Program-made: the position numbers and the translations under genes | Shown: positions 1-11,760 of the stretch, one piece after another | Layout of the letters: every line of letters begins with the position of its first letter | How positions within the stretch are numbered: position 1 is the first letter of the stretch | Notes under the pieces: generated by a model | The model's input: only the letters and a program-made list of their open reading frames with translations | Databases searched by the model: none | Told to the model about the DNA's origin: nothing | Assembly: GCA_946699065.1 (NCBI GenBank) | Contig: CAMPDV010000517.1 | Span: 180,751 to 244,750, forward strand | Direction of reading: 5' to 3' | Origin: Loxodes magnus | Lineage: Eukaryota > Ciliophora > Karyorelictea > Loxodida > Loxodidae | Length of the DNA stretch: 64,000 nucleotides

Positions 1-331
1 ATAGGTTACGGATAGATTTCATAAGTTATTCTATTATTAGCTATTCATCATTTTTCTATTTCTACATTATTTTTTAGTTACCACTTTTCATGTAGTTGCT
101 TGATCGTGGCTATGGGAGTAAAAAGTCTCGCTTGCTTTAGTCAGTTTCTGTTGATTTAATTTCTTATTCAATTTAAGATTATCTTTATTTTTCTAAATTT
201 GGGGGTTAAAGAGCCTAAGAAAATTATTATATTATTAAAGAAGACGTGGTAGGAGAAGAATTAGAAGTCTCTGGTTTTTTTTCCTTTTTCTATGGAGCTG
301 GAAAAAAACCCTTCCTGAGACCTTCTGCCAT
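1..331 (-). pseudogene. ORF1 (gag-like) N-terminal part, cut by the window start
   Basis: This is the 5' part of a retroelement ORF1, nearly identical base for base to 26716-27045, where the whole gene is present. The start ATG reads from 331 (MAEGLRKGFF...) and is followed by a Ser/Pro-rich stretch and a Gln-rich stretch with TAA/TAG as Gln. The coiled coil and CCHC knuckle lie beyond the window edge, so whether this copy is intact cannot be judged. Only a few substitutions separate it from the 26.7 kb copy, which indicates a recent transposition or duplication. The function is inferred from the complete copy: an RNA-binding ORF1 protein of a non-LTR element. Confidence 0.7.
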
Positions 332-820
332 TTTCTATTTTTTTATATGAAAAAAATTAATATAAATCAATAAAATCTTTAAATTTATACTAATTATTTT
401 TATGAATATTGCTTGCTTAAAATATTTTTATTAAGGTCTTTTAACAAAAAAGATTGACATTTCATAATTGAATAAATATTAAAAAAGTTAATTTAAATTT
501 TCTATTATTTAATAATTTTACTAAAAGCAAAAGAAAAATTTAAACTTTTTCTAATTTATTATAATTAGTTAAAATATTTAACATATTTAACATATTTATT
601 TAAAAAGATAATTTAATTTAGCATTTTTAAACATTTTGTTTATAAAAAATAAAGAATTTAATTTGCTATAAACTATTTAAATATAGATATCTAATTATCT
701 TATAAATAATATAATCATATTTAATTAGCTTTTTATTATTTTCAATATCAACTTCTAAAAGACTGTTTTAAAACGCCTAACTTCTTTATTTTAATTCTTT
801 ATTTCAGAATTTTATAAAAG
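332..820. other. AT-rich intergenic
   Basis: AT-rich with short homopolymers and no coherent reading frame in the ciliate code. I see no feature here. Confidence 0.5.
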
Positions 821-2290
821 ATGCTGATGGAGTAAAGTGTTTTATGCTTGAAAAAATAGAAAATAATTAATATAATAAAAGAATAAAATTAGACTAAAAC
901 TCACCAAGATTAAGACTAGAATCCCTAATAAAAATGTAGAGTTCATATAAATTCCTTACCATTTTACATCTTAGAACTAATTTTTTCTTATTAAGACTTC
1001 AAATAAATTTTTAGGAATGAATAAGTGTAAAAAAAGTGATTAAAAGTAAAATATGATACTTGCTAAATTAATATTGAATATTTTTTAAACAATTTATAAA
1101 AATTACATAAAAGATAAGAAATAAAATAATAAAAAACCAAAGAGTCTGATATTTAACTTTTAGAAATATTTAGATAAAATTTTAGTAAAATAGAAAAGCA
1201 TAATCCTATCTCTTTAGTATTACATCCTATAGAAATTAATTTTCTTGATTAATAATTAAGTAAAGGTTAATAAATGTAGACATAATTAGATGAAGCTATG
1301 TAATATCTTAGTGAAATATTAAGAAAGAAAAAAGAGATAAAGTAAGAATATATATAATAATAAAAAGTGCTACATTATGGATAATAAATACAAACTATTT
1401 ACGTTAAAGGAAGATATTGAAATAAATATATTAATTAAGTTTTATTTCTATGCCCTAATTTAAAAATTTTGAAAATAGAAAGTTGTAATGTTAAAGAAGA
1501 AAATCTTACAAATATAAGCAAACTATAGAACTTAAAAATATTCTATTTAGATAATAATAATGAAAAATTAAATGGGTAATATTTATAATTTAATAGAGAC
1601 TGCTAACTTCATTCTATTTCACTTTAAGGCTCCTAAATTAGAGGATGCTAATTTTTGATAGATTATTTGAGTTTAAAGGGAGGAAATCTTAGAAAATTAT
1701 ATCTGAAAGTAGGAAATTTAAACTCAGATCAATTAATTGCAATTTTCTAAAATAGTTAAAATTTAGAAGATATAAAAATTGAATGATCTGAATAAAAGCA
1801 TTAGAAATGATTAAAATATATAGAATAAAACCTAGTAAATTTAAAAAGCTTAAAATTATAATATTGCTAAATTAAAAAATAAGCACTCCTTTATTTCTTT
1901 TAGAACAATGAATCTAATATAGAAAAGCTAAAGTTTTTAAGTTGTAATTAAATAGATTTAGAAATAATTTAAGTTATAATCTAAAGATTCTAAAACTTAA
2001 AATCACTTACATTTTTTTGAGGCTAGAATATAAATTTCTTAAGTATTTAAAATATTTTATAAAATAGTAAAAGTTTAGAAAAATTAGAATTATCATGTTT
2101 GAAGCTTGAAAAAGATTTTATATTGAAGGATGAATAAGGCTAATTTTATGAATTCTGAAATAAATTATAGGTATTTAAACTATCATGTTGCACTTTTAAT
2201 GGAAATCAACTTTCTGAAAATATGAGAAATCAATTAGATGAGCTAAAGAAATAATTTCCAAGGCTTAGGATAAAAGGAATATATGCATGA
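821..2290 (+). CDS. F-box/leucine-rich-repeat protein, copy 1
   Basis: This is a 489-residue frame in the code TAA/TAG=Gln, TGA=Trp, open from ATG 821 (another in-frame ATG at 827) to TGA 2288. The N-terminus is Gln-rich. An F-box follows (SLPFYILELIFSYQDF, then RNEQVQKKW, whose Trp is TGA). A charged linker comes next, then leucine-rich repeats from about residue 200 to the end (units such as LKILKIESCNV). F-box/LRR proteins are known as substrate receptors of SCF ubiquitin ligases; that role here is inferred from domains only. Three paralogs lie in this window with aligned start, F-box and C-terminus. All Trp codons I read in it are TGA. The frame is uninterrupted despite clear divergence from the other copies, which argues for a functional gene. 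Confidence 0.8.
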
Positions 2291-3242
2291 AACTTGAAAA
2301 CTTTTATCTTCTAATAATTATACATTTAAAGTACAAAAAATTAAAATTTTATAAATTTTTTCAAAAGTAGACTTAAACTAAATTTTATCAACTTTAGTTA
2401 TTTTTTGGCAATTTTTTACTTTAAGCTATATTTAAAATTTAATAGTTTTTTATTCAACTTTTACTTTTAAAATTTGAATTTTAAAATTTTATATTGCTAA
2501 TTTATTAGTAAATTATCCTTATTTTCTTAATTTTTTTAATAATTATTTACTGAAAGGTCTTTTGAGAAAATTTATTTTAAATAAAGATTTTAAACTTTTG
2601 AATATTTGTGAGTCACATTCATCTTTAATTAAATTAAGAAATTGTTTAAAATTTTTCTTATCAATAAAAAAACATTTAAACTTTAATATTTTATTTTATT
2701 TTAATCTGTTTTAAAAAATAATAATATCGTTTAAAGTAACTTTTGATTTTTTATTTCAGTTTAAATTTTTTTATTCTGAGAATTACAGATAATTTACAAT
2801 TTATTTATAGAAATACATAATTAAATCTTAATTTATGAATATAAACACTTTTTTAATATTAAATATTTAATTTAATAAAGTAAATGTAAACTAAATATAT
2901 TTAATTTAGTAAAGAATTTACAATAGATATTCTTTTTTTTATATTAAAAACTTTTATCTTTAAATAATCAAAAAATGTAATAAAAACTATTTATTAGACT
3001 TTAATTACTTTTAGTTTATAAATATTTAATTTACCAGCTTTGTATATTAAAATTTTCTTTAAGTTAAATTTAATTTATTTTTAATTTATACTTATTATGA
3101 TTAAAAGTTATTAATAATTTAAACTAATAAGTAAAATATACAAATTAAATTAAAACAATTAATAGAAAATATTTATTTTAAATAAAAGGAATTTTAATAA
3201 AATGCTATTTTAAGACTTTATATTATTAAAATGCAAGATTTT
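2291..3242. other. AT-rich intergenic
   Basis: Homopolymer-rich A/T sequence downstream of the F-box/LRR gene. No coding or structured element recognised. Confidence 0.5.
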
Positions 3243-3410
3243 AAAGATAGATTTCTCTTGAGGAAGGGATTGGGTAGGGTATTAAAACTTAAAGTAAAGG
3301 GGCTAGGCTACAAATCCTATATAGGTATAACACTCCTAACTTACTATCTGAAAAGAGAAAAGAACTCTAGGCTGAAATTCTGCAAAAAATAAATAAAAAT
3401 AAATAAAATT
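3243..3410 (+). repeat. Dispersed repeat R5, copy a (SINE-like)
   Basis: A locally GC-richer block with a diverged copy at 9183-9345. Shared words include TTCTCTTG, AAAGTAAAG, GCTACAAA and AAAGAGAAAAGAAC in the same order. Both copies end in an A-rich tail of AAATAAAT units, as expected for a retroposed short element. No protein frame is conserved between copies. Confidence 0.5.
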
Positions 3411-3425
3411 AGTAACTTGGAATAA

Positions 3426-4101
3426 ACTACTTTCTAGCTGGAACAGGTTGGACCTACTTGGACAAAAAAACTTTGCAAAGCATAGAACTTACTGAGATGT
3501 TAACCCTAATATAAGCATTGATATTAAGAGTAATAGTATTGGATAAAGACCAAAAGCATCGAAAAAAGAAGTAGTTGCAACCGACATTGAAGAGGAAAAA
3601 CTTCATTTTGGTGGAAAATTTCGAAACATAACAAGATAAAAAATGGTAAGAGAAAAATGGAAAATTACATTTGAAATTTTTAAGAGTAAAACGAAAAAAT
3701 TGGAAGAGACAAGATTAATTTAATTCAGAAATTTAAAAGAAAACTGGAATATTTCCTACAAGAATCATAATAAATGGATTGTATATTAATGGAAATAGAG
3801 AAAAGAAAAGAGCAAACAGAAAAAATTAGAAAATTATACAACATTTACAAAAGTTGATGGTACTTATGACGGAAATGGCCGCAAACATAGTAATTAAGAA
3901 GAATGATCTGAAGTTCGATTTGAATCAAGGCAACGACTTTCTTCCCATCAAGTGACTGGAAGATCTTATGCGGGAAATAAGAATTACTGACGGAGACCAA
4001 TAGATTCTAAGAAAAAGAAGAAACTTACAAATATTATAAACTTTTAAAATTTCTAGCCGAAAAACAAATTTTATTGGAATTTATTAAATATTATATATAA
4101 A
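3426..4101 (+). CDS. Unrecognised basic ORF upstream of ORF1-A1
   Basis: One frame stays open here in the ciliate code and is in phase with the ORF1 that starts at 4102, so no TGA separates the two. The first ATG in this frame is at 3643. The product is rich in Lys, Arg, Asn and Trp (NWNISYKNH; a tail with NYWRRPIDSKKKKK). Trp is written both TGG and TGA. I recognise no family. The second near-identical ORF1-A copy at 25190 has no such region in front of it, so this is probably a separate element or host fragment and not the N-terminus of ORF1. The start is uncertain. Confidence 0.4.
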
Positions 4102-5046
4102 ATGGCTTCTAAGAAATAACAGAACTTTGAATAAAACATTTAAACAGGAAAATTCTCTAAAAAATAAAAAAACGAAATAATTATAATGAGTGAAAGTAAG
4201 AAATATGATTGATATGACGAACATTAACCACTTGGAAATCCAGAATTAAAAAAACTTCCGACATAAACTCAAATAGAAATATTATCTAAGTCATTAAAAG
4301 AGTTTATGTTTAAAAATAGATACCTCACTGATAAAGTAGAAAATTTAGAAAAACTAATAACGTCTTTACTTGAGAAACAATATTAATCATCATAAGAAAT
4401 AGAAGACAAACTGGAACAAAGAATTCTTTAAATTTAATAATAAATTCAGGTTACACCATTTTCGATTTAACAGAATTAATCAGATCCTATGGAAATAGAA
4501 AATGAAGCCTCAAATTAAAATAAACAGTAAACGTTTATTTAAAATAAGTAGTAAATTTAAATTAAATAAGTGTTACAGGAATAATAGTTTAAAAGAAGAA
4601 TAAAATGCTACGTGTGCAATAAATAACACCAATGAAAATACTGCTACTAACTAAGCGAAATTTAAAGAAAGAATAAATAAGATATTTTTAGAAAACTATT
4701 TAGGATATATCCAACATAAAGCGGAAAAATTTATAGAAAAAAATTATTTAATTCAAATCTTAATCCTTGGATAAATAATTAGGAAAGCTACATGCAAGAT
4801 CAAAATTATTCAGAATATTGGTGCGCTAATGAAGTGCTACACCGCCTAACTAAGCCTAGTAGAAATTCAAGACAAACTAATGGAGACAAGCTGATAGAAT
4901 AGGTCAGATGACTGACTACTAAGGCTTTAACAAAGCTTTTTTTAACTTTAATAATTAATAAGCATATCTGTTGTTTTATTATTTTTTTTTTTATTATAAA
5001 GTTGACTTCTCTAACTCTATTAAATTACATAAAGATGATGTAATGA
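4102..5046 (+). CDS. Retroelement ORF1-A, copy 1 (CCHC zinc-knuckle protein)
   Basis: A 314-residue frame from ATG (MASKKQQNFEQ...) to TGA 5044. The order is a basic N-terminus, a block KYDWYDEHQPLGNPELKK, a probable coiled coil (EKLITSLLEKQ), a Gln-rich linker, a zinc knuckle C169-x2-C172-x3-H176-x4-C181, and the motif IYPTQSGKIYRKK. CCHC ORF1 proteins of non-LTR retrotransposons bind element RNA; that role is inferred. TGA encodes Trp at residues 37, 178 and 270. At 270 the copy at 25190 has TGG, which confirms the assignment. The last ~40 codons are AT-rich and the true stop may be earlier if TAA can terminate. The two copies share offsets exactly, with no net indel over 800 nt. Confidence 0.75.
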
Positions 5047-5099
5047 TTTTTATATTTTTAAATCCAAAATAAAAATATTTTTATTTCTTATTTAAAAAG

Positions 5100-5446
5100 A
5101 TTATTTTAAAATATATCATTAATTAATTTCAACTATAAAAGTTTTTGGACCGGAAACTCCTTTCCGATTGTACGACCCGACGCTCTCTTTTTATGGAATA
5201 ATGGGGATATCCTGTTGTGCTCCAGGCACAGCTGCTAGGGAGCTCCATCGCTATGAGCAGCCAGGCTTCAAGCCTCTACCAAGAGCGGATAATTTCAAAG
5301 AAAGTGTTCCCTTCAGAAAATGACTCTGACCAGGGACTTTCTCAGCGACAGGAAAGGAACTTGCTCCTAGCCATAAAACCAGAAAGTGTTGTCACGAAGG
5401 TCATTCTCACTCCCACCATCTTTTCAATTATTTTAAAATATATCAT
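5100..5446 (+). mobile_element. SINE-like element R1, copy a, with target-site duplication
   Basis: A GC-richer unit of about 307 bp (5120-5426) is flanked by a perfect 20-bp direct repeat, ATTATTTTAAAATATATCAT, at 5100-5119 and 5427-5446. A second copy of the unit lies inverted at 23147-23456 with its own, different target-site duplication. The body starts near TTTTTGGACCGGAAACTCC and ends near CACCATCTTTTCAA. An 84-codon standard-code frame (5217-5471) crosses it, but it runs into the flank and is not conserved as a protein, so I treat the unit as non-coding. Long duplications of this kind are typical of target-primed reverse transcription. Confidence 0.85.
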
Positions 5447-6614
5447 ATTTACTAAAATTACTAGAAATTAAAAATACTCTTTATTTTTATATTTTTATAA
5501 CTTTAAACTATCATTAAAGTTAATTATTTAATACAACAATATTTTTACATTAATATTTTTAATTTATAAATATAGTAAAAGTAAAATAACTTATTTTATT
5601 TTTTAAAAGTGAGGATAATCCCTCTCTTTATTATATTCACGTCATAAAATTAAAAATACCTAATAAAAACTTAGTTTACATAATTTTTTAAGTTTTAAAT
5701 TTTTAAGGGTTATTACAACTAGTTCATATACCATAGATTTAAAAGTAAAATGACATTAAATTTATTTCTAAAGATATTCTCTTTCAAAAAGTTGTAATAA
5801 AGTAATATTATTGAATTCTCTTAAGTCTTGATATTCAAAAATATTAATAAGTTGTTAAAAAAATGCTTAACTCTACTTCTTTAAGTTTATATTTATTCCT
5901 AGATGTCTAAAGAAAGCAGATAAATGAATAAAATATTCAAAAACTGTTATAAATATATTTTGCTTTTACTATAAGCTTTTATTTAAATAAAATATTTGTC
6001 GCACTCTTACTTTTGATCAATTTATCCTTTTTCTTCATTATCTTTAATAATCGAATCTAGTAAAGAAAAATGTTATTGACTCTAATGAAGAAAAATTATA
6101 TATTTTTAAATAATTTTGACATAGAATTTTAGTGTAATTAGCTGGAAATTAATAATATTTAGATAAAATAATAAATTTATAAGAATAAAGAAAATAAATA
6201 GTAAGTAATTAATAATTATAGGAAATAATTTAAATTCTTTATAAACTTAAATTAAGCTTATTATCAAAAAGCACTGCTTATATCTATGCTAATTTTAATT
6301 GATAAATAAAATTAAAAAATTACTTTTATTTCAATCTTAATTCGTAATATGTAGTTTTATTAATTGAAAATGTAATAAATAAATAGAAGAATTGAATAGA
6401 AATAAAGTTATAAATGATTTATTTTAAAATAATAGGATATATATAAAAAATTCTAAATAATCTTAAATATGACACAATTTAAAAATGATTTTAATAGACA
6501 AATGTATAAAATATCTTTATAATCAATATTATTTTAGACAAATCTTTTATTAAAAAGTAATATTATTTTTAAATGTTAACTTTATTAAAAAATAAGTTTT
6601 AAAGTTTAGTTCTT
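5447..6614. other. AT-rich intergenic
   Basis: No gene or repeat recognised. If TAA were not a stop for the neighbouring F-box/LRR gene, its frame would run on into this stretch to about 6300, but the composition looks non-coding. Confidence 0.45.
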
Positions 6615-8090
6615 TTATATTCCTTTTATTCTAAGACTTGGAAATTGTTTCTTTAACTCAATTATTTCCTTTCACATATTTTCAGAAATTTAATTTCAAT
6701 TAAATGTGCAGCATTATAGTCCAAAAAATTGTAATTTACTTCAGAACTCATAGAATTAATCTTATTCATTCTTTAATCTAAATTCTTTTTCAAAATCTAA
6801 AAAAACTAATTCTAATTTTTCTAAACTTTTGCTATTTTAGAAAATATATTCAATGTTTGTTGTGTTAATATTTTCGCAACTTTATAAGCTAAGTTATTTT
6901 AAGTTTTAGAATCTTTAGATTATAATTTCAATTATTTCTAAATCTATTTAATCACAACTATAAAATTCTAATTTTTCTATATTAGATTTATTGTTCTAAA
7001 AAAATTAAAAGAGTGTTTATTTATCAATTTCACAATATTATAATTTTAAGCTTTTTAAATTTACTATGTTTTATTCTATATATTTTAATCATTTCTAATG
7101 CTTTTATTCAGATCATTCAATTTGTATATCTTCTAAATTTTAACTATTTTAGAAAATTTGAATTAATTTATCTGAGTTTAAATCCCCAATTTCAAGATAT
7201 AATCTTCTTAGTTTTTCTCCTTTTAATCTCAAAAAATCTACCAAAAATTAGCATCCCCAAACTCTTGAGCCTTAAAACGAAATAGTTTAAAGTTAACAAT
7301 CACTATTAAATTATAAATATTATCCACTCAATTTTTTATTATTATCATCTAAATAGAATTCTTTTAAGTTCTATAGTTTGCTTATATTTGTAAGATTTTT
7401 TTCTTAAATATCACAACACTAAATTTTCAAAGTCAATAAATTAGAGCATTAAAATAAAACTTCACTAATGTAATTGTTTCAGCATCTTCCATTAAAATAA
7501 AAATATTTTATTTTTTATCCACATGTAAGTACTATTTATTTTTATATATGCTCTTACTTTATCTCTTTTTACTTTCTTAGTATTTCAATAAGATATTACA
7601 TCATTTCATCTAATTTTCTCTCAAATTACTAATCTTTATTCTTATACTATTCAAGACATTCAATTTCATTTAGATCTAAAAATAAAGAGATAGAGTTATG
7701 CTTTTCTATTTTACTAAAACTTTATTTAATTATTTCCAAAAGTTATATAGCATCTTCTTAAGTTATTTATTTTTTATCTTTCTCATTTTCAAAAAGCATT
7801 TCTTACCAATTATTAGTCTTTTTTAAGTTTCTTAAAATATTATGAGCACTAACTTAAAAGGTTTCATATTATACTTTTAGTCACTTTTTTTACACTTATT
7901 CATTCCTGCAAATTTATTCAAAGTCTTAATAAGAAAAAATGAGTTCTAAGATGTAAAGAGGTAAGGAATTTATATGAACTGTATACTTTTATTATTTCTT
8001 ATTTTTATCTTTTGGATTGTTTATCTATCATTATTCTTCCTCTTATTTATTTTCCTTCTAAAATCCAAAGCGTTTAAAAATGAATCCCAT
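6615..8090 (-). CDS. F-box/leucine-rich-repeat protein, copy 2
   Basis: A 491-residue frame from ATG at 8090 (MGFIFKRFGFQKEN), with F-box (INSLPLYILELIFSYQDF, RNEQVQKKW) and C-terminal leucine-rich repeats ending RIKGI. It is colinear with the copy at 28544-30034 and lies in an inverted duplicate of that locus. TGA is used for Trp, including the F-box Trp and the IEWSEQ segment. The codon after RIKGI is TAA (6615-6617). The next in-frame TGA is about 300 nt further on through AT-rich sequence, so TAA is probably the real terminator here. The Met-Gly start could be N-myristoylated, but this is weak. Function as an SCF substrate receptor is inferred from domains. Confidence 0.8.
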
Positions 8091-8310
8091 TATTATTTTT
8101 ATAAAAAACGAGTAAATAAATGTAAATATAATATTTATTGGTTTTAAAATAATATGAGAAATATATTCTAAAGATGTATTAATTATAATGAAACTATTAA
8201 AATATATTAATTATGATATAATTAATATATAATCAAACTGTTTTACTCAAATTATCAAAACAACTGTTAAAGCAAAGTTTTCGTATGCTTATTATATATA
8301 TTTTTAACAG

Positions 8311-8657
8311 GGTGGAAATCCCTTTCCTTCGGATGCTGCTTGGAGGCCCAGGAAGGCAACTTAAAAAAGAGTGCTGATAGAGAATAAATCGGAGGAAGAG
8401 AAATCAATAAAAAGAGAAGCAAGACTTAGCAAGCTGGAGAACTCTGAATGCCAGGAGGAAACTTTCTTCATCATAGGTCGGGATAGATGTCCCCGTAATC
8501 GCATATTGCATCCTATGCTTTGGAAGGAAAAATTACAGGGACGTACTGCAGGAAGAGAAAACAAGAATAAAAAGACCCATAAAATTTTATTTTTCGACAT
8601 GAAATAAAATTAATTTAAAGAGCTGCGCACCAATGAGAGTACTACGCGCTTATAATC
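8311..8657 (+). mobile_element. SINE-like element R2, copy a, with shared hairpin tail
   Basis: A GC-richer unit beginning GGTGGAAATCCCTTTCC. It is repeated at 49681-50024 and absent from the duplicate locus at 28.35 kb. The 3' end is a hairpin-forming tail, GAGCTGCGCACCAATGAGAG followed by a partly complementary arm (8620-8650), then ATAATCC and TTTA repeats. The same tail closes unrelated bodies elsewhere in the window. Standard-code frames on both strands cross it but are not shared as proteins. Target-site duplications are no longer clear. Confidence 0.75.
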
Positions 8658-8683
8658 CAATTTATTTATTTATCTCTTATAAT

Positions 8684-8919
8684 ATGAGACAAATTACTAG
8701 TTGGATTCAAGATCTTTAAGTGAACGCTTTTGGTTAAATATACGGACTTGGTAAAAACTTGAAGGCTATTAATATGAAATATACATTCTTTAAGCATGCA
8801 TATCTGTTTTCAAAAGGATCAACATAAGCAATCCATTATATCTATTAGGAGATTGCTAAAACTATACTGAATATTGAGAAACTTTATTGTGCTGATGCAT
8901 TCTAAGTTAATAATAATAG
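8684..8919 (+). CDS. Small unrecognised ORF, family GLG, copy 1
   Basis: A frame of about 78 residues starts at ATG 8684 and contains IYGLGKNLKAINMKYTFF and a later HYIYQEIAKTIL segment. It lies divergent to F-box/LRR copy 2, directly after the R2 insertion. The duplicate locus keeps the same sequence on the other strand (28.35-28.14 kb), though shifted in frame once. A third relative lies at 34.14 kb. The short glycine-centred motif and alternating hydrophobics recall Alba-type nucleic-acid-binding domains, but I cannot assign it. The 3' end is unclear because no TGA follows soon. Confidence 0.4.
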
Positions 8920-9182
8920 TATTAAAATAGGTTATATAAATATAAAATATATAATAGCTTTATTAATAAACATAACTTAAGTTAAAAAAATAAACAATTT
9001 CTTTTATATAAATCTTTAACTAAATTAAGATTTATATTATATTCATATTATAAATATTATTTTTATTATGCACCTTACTTTATTTAGTTTTTAAGTAATC
9101 AATAAACAAAAGGAAATTTTATATTAATTTTTTAGCTTTTTGAGTTTTATAATTTTCAAATATAATAATATAAAATTAAAAT

Positions 9183-9345
9183 TCATGGAGGTGGACTTCT
9201 CTTGGAAAGGAGGACCTCGGGAAGGTTTATACCCAAAGTAAAGAGACTATGCTACAAAATCCTCCATTGGCGTAGCTCTCTACTAGTCCATTATGCAAAG
9301 AGAGAAAAGAACACTAAGCGGGAGAAATTGAAACTCCACCAAATA
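9183..9345 (+). repeat. Dispersed repeat R5, copy b (SINE-like)
   Basis: A GC-rich block similar in order of words to 3243-3410, in the same orientation, ending in an A-rich tail with AAATAAATT. The copies are clearly diverged. Short retroposed element inferred from the tail and dispersal. Confidence 0.5.
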
Positions 9346-9654
9346 AATTAAAAAATAAAAATTTTTATCAAACAATAATAAAATTTGGAATTTGATTATT
9401 AATCTTCGAGAATTTGATGTAATGAAATAAATAGTAAGATTAATAAAATCTACTTTAAAAAGAATAAAAATAAAGATAATTTATTAAAATTATCAATATG
9501 ATAGAAATTGAATTTAAACATATTTAGATTATTTTATAAAAAAAGTTTAATAAAAGTTATGTATGTTTAATTGATTCAAATTAGATTATTTCATTTTAAA
9601 AATTACAAAGTTATTATTTTTTTAATTTAATTTAATTAAATTTAAACTAAAAGA

Positions 9655-11760
9655 GTTTTTGACGTCTTTAATTGCAAGAACTGCTTCTTTCAAATGTAAA
9701 CTTTAGTAAATGTTCTTAAATATTTTTTTAATCTTGTCTTGATCTCATCATTTTTCTTTAATTAGTCTTTCTTTCTACTCATCTTTCGAATCTTTCTTTT
9801 TTGCTTTCTCCATTTCTAGAATTTCAAGTCATCTTACTATTATCTTCTTGTGAAATATTTTTATTTATAAATCTAATTAATCCAATTGAAACCTTGAAAA
9901 TGATTTTATATATTATTGATCGTATAGTATGTGAAATCTTAATTCATAATTTTCGAACTTTTCCGACAGTCAATCCCTTATATTAGAATACATTAAAAGA
10001 TATACTCAGTTGTCTCATACTCTCAACATATACAATAGGAATTATAAATAGGATAATGACGATCTTAAAGATCCTTACATAATTATAAGGTTAGGTTCTA
10101 ATTTTATATATGCTGATAATTTCTTGTCTATACTATTTGTTTAACTTTGTATAAGTAATTTGTGAAAATTGTTAAAGATTATCAAACTGCTCAGCATATA
10201 TTTTAGTTGTTTTCATTCTCATAAATTTTTTAGTAGCTTTATTATAGAAATATTGCTTTATTTTCTTTCTTATATGGTTAGTAAAAGTTTTCAGACTGGT
10301 ATTATTCTATTAATTCTGCAGATTGATAGTGTTAAGGTATGATAATTGCTTCACTTAATCATAATATTATAATCATTTTTGCAGATATTAATGAAAAGAG
10401 AGTCTATTGTTGATCTTGGAAAGTAAATATTTCATATTTTATTTTATAATAGAATTTGAAGGATTTTATAGCTATAATTTGCTTAAAAGATAAGCAATTC
10501 AGGTCTATATAGCATGACTCACTAAATGCTGCAATTGTTACTTAAAAAGCTTTTCTTGAAATCAATCTCATGCTTGATTCAATTCTGTAGAGCTTCAGTT
10601 ACTCCTTTTTAAATACTTCATTGTATTAAGTCTCCTCCAAATTCGCTTTAGGCAATGTAAAAAGTCTGCATCAAGTTTTTTAATATCAAGGAGTTACATT
10701 CTTATATCTCATCAGTTAAAAAAAAGCTTTCTTCATTGCAGCTATATATTTGAATGTGACTTCTTTGCAACGCGGATTAAAATTATTCCTCTGATGCAGA
10801 AAAATCCTAAATATGTGACTTGTTCTTTTTAAGCAATTGGCTAATTTTCTAATCATAAATTTTAGATTTATTATTTCTGATTCTTCTCTAGAAATTATAT
10901 GCATTCAGATTTGGTAGCACTGGTCTTTAAATGAGTTTATGCAAAAATTGATTGTTTCATTTATTAAATTCTACATATACTTTGCAGATTTGGAAAGAAG
11001 AATCAAATAATCTGCCCATCCTCTTCAAGCGAAGCTAACACTCAAACTCTGGTATTTGAATCCCATTTAGATAATTTTACTTTCATAATATCTAATTACT
11101 ATATCATAATACAACAATGCTAAAACGGATCCATGTGAACTTCCTTTCCTAATTCCATTTTTATATTATAATATTCTAGTGGTCGTTCCTCTATAATAAA
11201 TGAAGAATTTAGGTTTTAATAAAGTGATTCTAAGACTTTTATTAGTCTGAGTGATTGTTTGGCTCTCTTAAGTTAATAAAATAAAAGTCTTCTTTCTATT
11301 GAGTAAACATTTTTTCAACATCTATCAATGTTGCGATAATTTAGTTTTCCCTTTTGTTTATTTCTCATAGTTATCAATTATATATTTTATAATCCAAGAT
11401 TATTAAATAGTTCATCTATTTTTCATGAATCCCATTTGAGAAGGGTGAATCAATTTTCTCTAATAAATCAGATTATAAAGTCTTTTTGTTAAAGCTTTAT
11501 CATATAGCTTTAGAATAGTATTGAAATAGGTAGTCAGTTTTTCCTTTAATCTTAATTTCCTTTTTTTAAATATTAGAATTATTACTGAAGTATTTAATTC
11601 TTAAGGAAATCTTCCAAACTTTACATATTATTCAGAAAAGAGTGAATAATTATTACCAGATATTATCTGCCATATTTCAGAAGTTCGCATTTTATTCCGT
11701 CTGGTTTTCCATTGGGAATTTCTTAGATAATAAGTTAAATTTGTTGTATGGATAAAATGG
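9655..11760 (-). pseudogene. LINE reverse transcriptase remnant, L3
   Basis: On the minus strand the order of non-LTR reverse transcriptase motifs is visible: GKPDGIKCELLKY (about 11712-11674), LIHPSQMGF, motif A with ATLIDVEK (about 11334-11311), motif B with KGSSHGSVLALLYYD (about 11148), and motif C as GWADYLILLS (about 11025-10996). The catalytic DD of motif C is D-Y here and several frame changes are needed between motifs, so the enzyme is dead. A Lys-rich tail continues to about 9655. The closest relatives in the window are the remnants at 12.9-13.6 and 30.6-33.9 kb. Confidence 0.75.

Larger units (their letters stand above)
6600..9085. repeat. Left arm of a large inverted duplication
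   Basis: This segment matches 27945-30060 in reverse complement: the F-box/LRR gene, the divergent intergenic region and a small ORF on the other side. The left arm carries an extra ~350-bp element (8311-8657) that the right arm lacks, so the right arm shows the empty site (around 28345-28385). The arms have diverged by substitutions and indels, so this is not a recent palindrome. Confidence 0.75.

Noticed and set aside
7013..7285. 90-codon standard-code frame, hydrophobic
   Set aside because: It is the antisense shadow of F-box/LRR copy 2, whose frame is conserved in three paralogs. The 29439-29621 frame is the same shadow of copy 4.
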